Source: Xiphias gladius
Lineage: Eukaryota; Chordata; Actinopteri; Istiophoriformes; Xiphiidae
Direction: 5' to 3'
NCBI RefSeq assembly: GCF_016859285.1
Contig: NC_053407.1
Span: 20,881,715 to 20,945,714, forward strand
DNA: 64,000 bases
The number at the start of each line of letters is the position of its first letter. Within the stretch, counting starts at the first letter, position 1. The notes under the pieces are model-generated. The model searched no databases and had not been told where the DNA came from. It worked only from the letters and a program-made list of their open reading frames with translations. Position numbers and translations under genes: made by a program. This document shows, in pieces, positions 56,565 to 64,000 of the stretch.

Positions 56565-58304
56565 AGCCTATACATTTTGTAAACTACTTTGCCTTTAATT
56601 TAATCACTGCACTCGTGCCTCAGTTTGGCCTGTAAATGCGCTACGCAGGATCTTGGCCAGTTAGTCCTAAGAGCTCTCCTGTAATGTGGAATTAAAAAAA
56701 AAAAAAAAAAAAAAAAGATTGGCCATTGTGGTAGCCTTTCCATTAACAAAGACCCACGGAAACAAGCAGGGACGAGGCCTCACCTTCGGATAGCGGCTGC
56801 TCGAGAGCCGCAGGCTCGTTGAAAGGCGGTGACTGGCGAGCAGAAGCCTGTGTAAAGCAGGACCGTCCCCGCCCTCTGATTGGCTCAACAGCGCCCGAGG
56901 CTGTTAATATGCCCGCTAAATGCACACCTGTGGCCGCTCCACAGTCAGCTCGAACCGAAAATATGTGCTAATTAGGCTCTCGACAAGCTAGTTTTACTCC
57001 TCAGGAATTTTAAAAAAAATAAAATAAACATAGTTAATTACTACACGTTGTTCTTATAATTAGGCAACCGAGGACTTGTTTTGTACCGCTACAAATGTGG
57101 CTCTTTTGTGGAGGTAATAAGCCCGCGAAGGCGGTGATTTACTGTGTGCTGAAGGGGCTTATGGGGTTTCGTGGAGTAATTCAGAAACCTACCCCAGTGT
57201 TGTCATGGTGACAATGGTGTACCAAAACGCTGCTGGGATGCTGGTGAACTTGCTGGCCGTGGAGCCTTTTTCTGCATAAAACATGACCGTCGCGAAGATA
57301 ATGATGGCCATGGTGAGGGAGAATAGCAGGAAGCCCAGCTCGGAGGCGCAGCTCTTCAAGGTGTAGCCCAGGATGCGCAGACCCGCGGAGTGCCGGGAGA
57401 ACTTGAAAATCCGAAAGACCCGGAAGACTCGGAGCGTGACGAAAGCGCCGCTCACCTGGTCATTGTCGGTCATGACCAGGCCGATGTAGTAAGGCATGAT
57501 GGCGACCACGTCAATGACGCTCATCACACTTTTCATGAACTTGTACCGGCTGGGGGCTGCGATCAACCGGAGGAGGTACTCTACGGTGAATATCATGACG
57601 CACGCAGTGTCCAAGCAAAAGAAGGCCAGTGCGTAACGGTCTCCACAGGAAATCTCCTTGGCCCTGTTGGGCAAAGTCCCACAGGGAACCGTCTCCACCA
57701 CATTGGCCATGACTGATATGGCGATGAAGAAGCCCGTGACATAGTAGAAGACCAGAGCTAAGGTGCTGGTGTGAGGGTTTTCAAAAGCCCGCCACAGATA
57801 CTCCCGGAAAGTCAGGTTCACCGGCGTTACGTCATTGTTCATGTCCATCTCCTCGTCGTCTTGGAGCCTCTCTGCATTTTCGCGCCTCCGGTCTTTGTAC
57901 TCCTCATAACAGCAGTCCCCAATGATCTCGGGGATTATACCAAAGAACGCGAGCTCCTCGTCGTACGCGGATATGCACTCTTGGCGCGGATAGTGTAGTT
58001 TCCCCGTGCGGTAAAAATTGAGTATATGTCTAAAGATGTCAGGGTCGCGGTCGAAAAAGTACTCGTTCGTCTCCTCGTGGAAAAAGAAGTCTCTCTCCGT
58101 GCTCCCCAGCAAAGTGTCCGGGTACCTCTCCAAAGTGTTTCGCCACGTCTGAAACTTGGTCCCGCTCACGTTGAGGATGATGAGTCCGTCCTGGGCTTTC
58201 CTCCGGTCTTGGGGAGGGATAGGCATCGGGGTGCTCGCCACGGGCATCCATCCTATGGCCGCGGCTCGGGCGAAAGGGAGCCACGCCGCTACACCTGCTG
58301 CCAT
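29372..58304 (-). CDS. kcnd2: Kv4-type (Shal) voltage-gated K+ channel, most like Kv4.2 (6 coding exons)
   Basis: Pore-forming alpha subunit of A-type (fast inactivating) K+ current in neuron and muscle plasma membrane. It assembles as a tetramer with KChIP and DPP-like partners. Exons: 58304-57193, 33800-33638, 33176-33078, 32124-32026, 30983-30763, 29549-29372; 623 residues against about 630 in human Kv4.2, all in phase. The N-terminus [19 protein letters not shown] is the KChIP-binding and inactivation segment. T1 domain with the zinc motif H-x5-C-x20-CC (HYPRQEC to GDCC). S4 is [12 protein letters not shown]. The filter TMTTLG/YGDMVP is cut by intron 1 within the glycine codon. S6 is PVPVIVSNF. 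The C-terminus has [28 protein letters not shown] and ends VRVSAL. The VRVSAL end, CCSRRHRKK and the T1 sequence favour kcnd2 over kcnd3 (which ends VKVSAL) and kcnd1. The exon-4 acceptor (ccaag/GCC at 32124) is the least certain junction. Confidence 0.92.
30105..30560. repeat. Possible dispersed teleost repeat in kcnd2 intron 5 / exon 5 flank
   Basis: Between the last two coding exons lies a stretch with an open plus-strand frame but no protein-like composition. Words such as gtgttcagctatgaatatataatgg and the ttcaattccactgtattgggttggaagcagaaat tail resemble a repeat I associate with teleost genomes. Borders are not resolved. Confidence 0.35.
36449..36489. repeat. (GT)n microsatellite
   Basis: About 40 bases of GT repeats, followed by imperfect GT-rich sequence to about 36517, in kcnd2 intron 1. 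Confidence 0.95.
41800..42160. repeat. Degraded dispersed teleost repeat (MITE-like)
   Basis: Shows the pattern 'cattattgattaatctattaattgcttttatgattaa' and later 'gaaaatgcccatcatct ... aagacaaataaaagtggcac ... ggaagctggaattggtaaatgttttg', which I recognise as a worn copy of a repeat common in ray-finned fish. No ORF. Family naming needs a repeat library. Confidence 0.55.
42182..42263 (+). repeat. Dispersed repeat fragment, copy 2
   Basis: Matches 20244-20325 at both ends (tgacaactgagcaaact and tagtaagtggacctt) with a diverged centre. The two copies are in introns of unrelated genes. Confidence 0.7.
45675..46285. repeat. Degraded hAT-type MITE of the 'acttaagtaaaag' family
   Basis: The left end has 'tttacttaagcaaaagt' and 'ttttacttaagtaaaagcac', followed by 'aagtattatcagcaagatgcactgaagcatcaaaagtaag'. 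The right end has 'tttccctctgaaatgcagtgg' and 'ttgagtaagtgtactgagttactctacca'. These fit a non-autonomous DNA element I recall as abundant in teleosts, with inverted ends built on ACTTAAGTAAAAGTA-like and GAGTAA/TTACTC words. A TA microsatellite has expanded inside it. No transposase. Confidence 0.65.
45991..46063. repeat. (TA)n microsatellite inside the MITE-like element
   Basis: About 70 bases of uninterrupted TA repeats. Confidence 0.97.
46400..46830 (+). repeat. Degraded dispersed teleost repeat with internal duplication
   Basis: Starts near 'cttagcatgctaacaactgctaa' and ends near 'ttccatccagggagccatgac'. Inside, the module 'ttcatc..., catgaat.tc, aaa.tgtc, gagatatttca' occurs twice (about 46543-46618 and 46690-46766). 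This is the layout of a very common fish repeat that I recall from perciform introns. Non-coding. Confidence 0.65.
49600..49915. repeat. Degraded dispersed teleost repeat
   Basis: Contains 'gttttgttaggtttatgcacaaaaatgg', 'taggtttagggaaacgcgctggtttgggtta' and 'ggtttgaaataggaaatgaac', words I associate with a fish-specific repeat. The stretch is non-coding and diverged. Confidence 0.5.
50040..50265 (+). repeat. Degraded dispersed teleost repeat
   Basis: Words in order: 'gttagcttagcttagtttagcat', 'ggggaaacagctagcctggctc', 'aaagctcacgaattaac', 'ttgtttgttaatcc', 'gtgtaaaaatgac', 'tgtggttttacggg', 'tttcttggctggatgcagtgac'. I recognise this series as a repeat found throughout teleost genomes. Confidence 0.7.
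52386..52426. repeat. (AT)n microsatellite
   Basis: About 41 bases of TA repeats in kcnd2 intron 1. Confidence 0.95.
56530..56561. repeat. (GT)n microsatellite
   Basis: About 32 bases of GT repeats, 630 bp downstream of the kcnd2 exon-1 donor (in transcript direction). Confidence 0.95.
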
Positions 58305-59000
58305 GCTGACCTGTAGTGTTCAAAACGACCCCGCTCCGGTTATCGCAGTGCTATGGCTCGGAGACGGATTGCATCTGCAGGAAGAACAGCAGATAGAGAC
58401 ACTGGTGGTTAGGCTCCTGAAGCACCTTGGCTTTAACAGGATGCGATAAGAAAACACACAGACACATTTACTTATACTGATACTGCGCATAGCACCGTTG
58501 AGTATCACTCCCTTATCCACACTGTAACTGTTCAGTTATGGAAGCCTATTTTGCGGCAGGATATGAACTGGATTTCGAAAACGTCGCCCATCAATAAGCA
58601 GGAATGTTTGGGATTTTTTTTTTTTTGTTTTTTTTTGGGGGGGGGGTTTCGATGAAAATCGAAGTAAAAGAAAACCCACCTTAGGGAAGGCTGCTCTTTA
58701 AACTGCATCCACGGGGAGTTGAATAAAATACCTATCCTCGGAAGAGAATTCTTGCGGTTCCGCCACCCATCTATCTGTCGCTGCAGCCAGACGATAAAGG
58801 AAAACAGTACAATAACGTCGCATCAACAAGTTAAACAATTCAAGCGGCAGTTTCTCGGCAGAGCGTGGTCATTCGTCCAAGCGCGACCTTTGCTTTTTTC
58901 TCCCTTCTTACCATTCGCAAGGCACCGGCGCTCAGTTGCACGCGTTTTCCTCTCGTTGCAGCTACTCCTCAATAAACTCCTGTTCCTCTCGTCGACTGCA

Positions 59001-59066
59001 AGACACCCCCCCCCACACACACACACACACACCCCACCCCACCCCACCACCACCACCACCACCAAG
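59001..59066. repeat. C-rich low-complexity tract, (CA)n, (CCCCA)n and (CCA)n
   Basis: Consecutive runs of C, CA, CCCCA and CCA units lie about 700 bp upstream of the kcnd2 start codon. On the minus strand, the direction of the gene, it is a G-rich tract that could form non-B DNA. Confidence 0.85.
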
Positions 59067-61473
59067 CCCCGACTGTGGAGAGAGGAGAGAAAATCTTATG
59101 CAGAGAGAGGAGTGGTCCTATCTGCACACAGAAATTCCTCTGCTGCTCCACTGTGGGGGGGAACTAATCAATGCGTAATGGTGGTCTAAGCAGGCAGCAT
59201 CTCCAGAGCCTCAGGTTAACGCTTGTGTGTGTGTGTGTGTATTTCCTCCCGTTGCACATCATGAACCCTCAACAGTTCGACTTACCCGAACTGTGCCTTA
59301 CCTAAAACATAATGTCGTTCATATGATGGAATGTCCTGAATAAGGCAGCTCGTTTTCTGTGGAGCTCGTAATGTATCTGGGCTTTTCTCTATAGCCTCGA
59401 AGTCCTTCCAAGTTTCCCTGTAGTCCTTATAATATCCCAAAAAAGAAAAATATAGCAAGTACCACTCAGTCTGGGGAGTTAAGAGCCATGTCGTTGTTTG
59501 TTTTATGCGTTAAAACTCCTACAGAAACCATGCGTGTGGTCTCTTGGCAAAACTGATTGATTGCAATATTTAGGCTCCTCGGGGTTGTTGTTTTTTGCAG
59601 GAGAGAAATAAATATACGGATTTCAAATCTGCAACAAATGGGGATCAGTATTGGGTTTTTTTGTTTGTTTTTTCTTAATAGCATCACTCTGTGATGCCGT
59701 TGAACGGAGTTACACAGCGTAAAAGGTCAACATCATTGGGCTACACCGCTCTACTGACATTTTCCCAAAATATGCATAATCAATGAAATGTCTCTGGGGT
59801 TCCATAACACAACACTGGCATCTCTGATGGGAGTCGAGACAGCTGCGTCCACTGTGAAGCATGTGTTGCGGCGTGAACCATATTTGGCTTCAGATCCACG
59901 TGTTACGACATGAAGAGCACGTTCCCGTTCAATTGCTGAACAGATTAAGTTCCGCGTTTCAGTCGTTTTAATGTAAGTTGGGGTTTTTTTCAGCACCGTG
60001 GACAGCGCCCAAGCTTTCAACATCTCTGCAGATGTCAGTTTCTCGTGCCTCCGTGAGCGTGCAGGTTACAGCTGTTGTACACTGTGGTCACTTAGCTGTA
60101 GATCCTCTCCAGCTTCAGCTAAGCTCACAGGGGCTCAGAGTCATGCTAAGGTACATAAAGCTGCCGAGCCGTTCTCTCCGACCATTAACCCAGACTCCCA
60201 ACCTCAACCGAGATGAGATGTGGATTCCTTCCCTTTAGAAAATGTGCTGCAGCTGTTGCACTTTTCCAACGTGTGGTAATTTGCAGCAAGTAGGAAGGGG
60301 CTCCGTGTCTTGCTCAAGGACAGGTTGACTGTGTAAGTGGCTGCTGATGGACACATTAGATGTTGCACCAATCAGACCTGTGGCCTTCACCTTCCGGTTC
60401 TTCAGCCGGTGCACTACGTTCACACCCAGCCTCTGGTCCCTTCTGGCGCAATGCCGAGTCTTTGTAGGATGAATGCACAGGATTGTCAGAAGTCCCATTA
60501 GTGTATGCTGACCATGTCAGAGCACACTCAGTGTTCAGTTTGAGCACTCAAGCCCAGGGGCTATGTATTCATCAGGGCATTTAAATATTCCAGCAGTTGC
60601 CAAATGGCACCAAACACGGGCAACCCAGCTGAGCTGGATGCCAGACTAGCTGCAAGGTTGTAAGAGCACAGATAGCCACAGTGTTTTAAATTAAAAGTTG
60701 GTGAAAGTGGTTCATTAACATTTACATATCCTGTAATTTAAGCTAAGCAAAGCAATTTGGTAAAATGTACTGAATATCTGCTATTTCTAACAAAGCATGG
60801 TAATATTTGCTATGTAAGATGTGTATCGGTGTGTGACAAAGTGAAAATAAAGTTTTTCATCTTTCATTCGTCATATATCCATTTGCCTTTGGTTTGTAAG
60901 TTTTCCTAAACACACTTCTGTCCTATGTTGTTTTCTAAAGACCAGTATGGACTGGTCATTTCGCATGGTACTGGTCTGTGGTGTGCGTCTGTGTCAGAAT
61001 GACATCATCCAAGGTGCTGACATAGTTTATGAAGACGATCTATTTCAAGAAGTTCCAAGGTCATTTCAAATGATTGCTGTTGACACAGAGCTGTGCAGAT
61101 GATTTAATTGCATCTGTGTGTTTATGGATTTACTCTCTGCATCTAGTAATTAGCATGTGTCCTTAACAAGGTTGAACAACTCATCCTCGGTGTTTCTGCG
61201 TGGACGTCGGTTCAAAGACGAAAATCAATTGTTTGGACAATCTACAATAAATGCACGGATTTCAAAAATCATTATGGTTTTCAGTGGCTTCCAGTAATAA
61301 TACATAATCAGGCTCCTGTCCTGTTCAGCCAGATAGCAATTGGTGACATTTTGAACTTCTACCACTGAAGGGACGCTGAAGCTTTTGGGATTAGGTTGTG
61401 CAACAGGATATATTCGGTAAACAGGTCCACAAGTCTGCTCAGTGTTGTAACACTGAGGCACAGACCCAAAACA

Positions 61474-61500
61474 AACACACACACACACACACACACACAC
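61474..61500. repeat. (CA)n microsatellite
   Basis: About 27 bases of CA repeats. The (C/V)n frame over it is an artefact. Confidence 0.93.
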
Positions 61501-62423
61501 AGTCTGTCTGATAAATGTTTAGACATTCATGTAGGCTCACACACACACAACCATCTTTTTTTCATTTGATCCATTGCCAGTAACAGTCTGTCCACTGTAG
61601 AAGACTGATGCAGACCACACTGGGGCATGTTTTCTATATTCTATATTTAGTCAGGTCCAGCTCAGTGATTGAGATGATTAAACAGATGAGTCCCCTTCAC
61701 TGGAGGCCTGCCAGAGCTTGTTATTGAAGAAGTGAAGGGGCAGCCGCCATTTAATTGGGGTCATCAATAGTGAACCTCAAAATATTTGAAACTATTGAAG
61801 CGATTTTGTTTTGTCTATTTTTGAAGTTTAAGCCAGAAATAACAAGTGAGCAGAATGAATCATCTACAGTACCAACATTTGCTTCAATGCCTACAACGCC
61901 TTTGAAGACAATCATATAGACCAATGCTCTGCACTGGGGTGGTAAGGGGAACAGAGGTCTAAGTTAACCTCATAATAAACTTTATTTTTATGGAGCATTT
62001 CAACAAGATGCAAAGTTCATGACAAGAAGCGATAAAAGGATAATAGATAAAAAGCCAGCAGGATGAGCAGTAAAAATCCCAGAAAGGGAGAATAAGGTTA
62101 GAGATAAATAAAACAGGCAAATTACACACAGTACCCTATTTCAAGCCTGGAAACACCCTGGCATGTTTTATAACATGCTGTTAATGAAGTCATGAATCGT
62201 CCTCATGACCTCTGGGCACAATGACATGCCGATATCCTCAGGTGAACGGCCCACAGACACACAGCCCATCTCCCACCACGTCATCTCCCCCAGCTGCCTC
62301 TACCTTTTCCTTGGCTCTAATGAGTTATTGACCCCCTGTGGATGTGTAAAATAGAGTAGGTCTTCTTGGTTCTTTATTGCATATGGCAGCTGGTGTGTTT
62401 GTGTCTGTATCTCCATGTCCGGG

Positions 62424-62424
<1 letters not shown>

Positions 62425-62498
<74 letters not shown>

Positions 62499-62549
62499 CG
62501 TGCGTGTGTGTGTGTGTGTGTGCGGGCGTGCGCGCGTGTGTGTGTACAC
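62425..62549. repeat. Compound (GT)n / (GCGT)n microsatellite
   Basis: About 63 bases of pure GT, then gcgcgcgtgcgtgcg and more GT and GCG variants. Alternating purine-pyrimidine throughout, so a candidate Z-DNA former. Confidence 0.95.
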
Positions 62550-64000
62550 AGGAACGCACTCGTGCGGGAAGCTATTTATATGTGTCTGTGTGTGTGTGCT
62601 ATGGGTGGGAGGCTGATGTTTGTGCTTGAGGGCTGTATGAGTAGTTTTATCTCTGTCAGGATTGCTGGGGTAATCTGTAATTTAACAACTGCTGGTTGTC
62701 AAAAATCTACAAATAGGCCATATGGGTGCGTATGGTTCACAGCACATGTAATGCTACCTGTTTTTTATTAGTTTTCGTAACTTCACCCTCTGCTGCTACT
62801 GGAGACAATCAAATATGTGAAAGCATATACAACTAATGCCATTACGGCAAGAGCGCAAATTTGTTGTTTAAACATGGTCTTACTCACTAAATACTTCTAT
62901 AATAAACAGTAGATTCTGGATGGGAAACAATGAGATGGGGACAAGTGTTCCACCCCCACTAGCGCATTTTTAACTGTGTCTCCTTCTCACTTTGTCTACA
63001 GGGAAAAAAGCTATTGTCATCTGGTGAAGAGGTGTAGAAGGGATTAAACGATGGAGTTGTCTGTCCCTGTGAGTACTTGTGCCTATAGCTAAAGCCCATA
63101 CACTGTAGCATGCGTTTGGGGCTTTGAGAACTCCTTGACTACAGTACACCACTGCACGATTAACTATCACTGCACAAGGGCACATCAGCTGGAAAATTTC
63201 TCAAGCAAGGCCACGAAACTAGACTGAACCATACTTTCCTATACCATGTCTTGTCAGTTCAACCTTGTAGTATTCCTTTTGGCCTTTTAGCAGAAAAATA
63301 CAGATGTGTGTTTATCTCATGGTGTGTAATTAAAAACCAAAGACAGGATGGCGCCCGCCTGGCCAACCCTCACTGAAACTGTAATTCTTTTCCAAGGACA
63401 TTGCACTGTTTACTGGCCTCATCTGTTAAACACAGTCGTCATTGCAGATGTGCCGAGCAGATGCTATGTGAACACCTAAACACGAGGCTTTTAACAGTTT
63501 CACACTATCTGCGCAGCCACAGTCCCAGCCCCAAATTGAAATGAAGCTTCTTTTTCAACGGTGGCAAGTGATGAAACCTTTATGTTCCAGCTGTTTCGGC
63601 GCGATGAAGTAATGGCTCAGAAAAGACAGAAATTAGCTGTTGAGTTCAGCTCAGGATCAGATCAGACATTAACCACCACTCTCAGAGTTCATTGCTCATC
63701 ATTCGTGTGCATAAATTTGTATGACCGTTATGCTGGAACATGGACTGCATCCAAGATAGAAAAAAAATGATCCCCTCTGCCTCAGCATTGAAATCATAAG
63801 TGTTTGGCAGATATGAAGTACCGTTTCAGTGGATCATGTTCAAAATTTCATTGCCATTTCAGCTGATTGATACCTAAATGTCACTGCCATTAATACAGGT
63901 GACTAAGATGTGGATATTCAATCTATTTTTTTTTTTTTTAGATGATCTGACTGGGGTGACAGTCCATAAATACCCACAAGTTCAGGCCATCAGTGTTTTC

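Larger units (their letters stand above)
33801..57192 (-). other. kcnd2: Intron 1 of kcnd2 (23.4 kb)
   Basis: The donor is GTAGGT at 57192 and the acceptor tgtatttcag at 33801. I found no coding exon inside. It holds degraded repeats (listed separately), TA/GT microsatellites, and several compositionally even, repeat-free stretches (for example 37330-37620, 40900-41000, 43570-43700, 52880-53060) with homeodomain or POU-like words such as TATGCTAATGA. These could be conserved non-coding elements, but that is inference. A CpG-richer block at about 55960-56350 and 56740-57000, with a CCAAT box (tgattggctc at about 56878), lies near exon 1. Confidence 0.7.
58305..64000. other. Upstream flank of kcnd2, no gene recognised
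   Basis: The first 500-900 bp should hold the kcnd2 5' UTR and promoter. They are moderately GC-rich, with homopolymer and (CCCCA)n tracts. Beyond that I see microsatellites (61474-61500, 62425-62549) and AT-balanced DNA without splice-supported coding frames. Open frames such as 59978-60238 and 63561-63770 have no recognisable protein content. Confidence 0.55.

Noticed and set aside
57390-58449. Several plus-strand frames opposite kcnd2 exon 1
   Set aside because: They are shadow frames of a GC-rich coding exon, with no independent evidence.

Overview
This is nuclear DNA from a ray-finned (teleost) fish. The genes are split by GT-AG introns, the proteins match vertebrate families, one gene is the pineal photopigment parietopsin, and the non-coding DNA holds long CA/GT and TA microsatellites plus degraded copies of repeat families I recognise from many teleost genomes. 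The species cannot be named from the sequence alone. There are no operons, CRISPR arrays, rRNA or tRNA genes, or intact transposon ORFs.

Layout. Positions 2036-8208 (minus strand) hold hsp90b1, encoding the ER chaperone GRP94/endoplasmin. All 18 coding exons can be joined in phase into a 797-residue protein ending in KDEL. Two perfect ER-stress elements lie upstream. Head-to-head with it, 9910-17961 (plus) holds nt5dc3, a HAD-superfamily 5'-nucleotidase-domain protein with 14 coding exons and 578 residues. A nearly perfect 1.1-kb tandem duplication in this gene carries a second, identical, in-frame copy of one exon. Positions 19531-21394 (plus) hold parietopsin (4 exons, 360 residues). A second candidate C-terminal exon for it lies 1.5 kb downstream, with its own acceptor, stop codon and poly(A) signal. 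Positions 24626-27432 (plus) hold a two-exon class A GPCR of 569 residues that I cannot name; its third intracellular loop is unusually long. Positions 29372-58304 (minus) hold a Kv4/Shal voltage-gated K+ channel, most like kcnd2, with 6 coding exons and 623 residues. Its 23.4-kb first intron splits the selectivity-filter codons. The remainder, 58305-64000, is upstream flank with microsatellites and no recognisable gene.

The genes are not a pathway. hsp90b1 and nt5dc3 form a divergent pair that I believe is also adjacent in human 12q23. Parietopsin and the unnamed GPCR are both seven-transmembrane receptors, read in the same direction. The GPCR and kcnd2 converge, with candidate poly(A) signals about 50 bp apart.

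The most interesting points are the alternative parietopsin tail exon, the duplicated nt5dc3 exon (real recent event or assembly artefact), the KDEL signal isolated in a 27-nt coding exon next to a GC-AG intron, and the unnamed long-loop GPCR.
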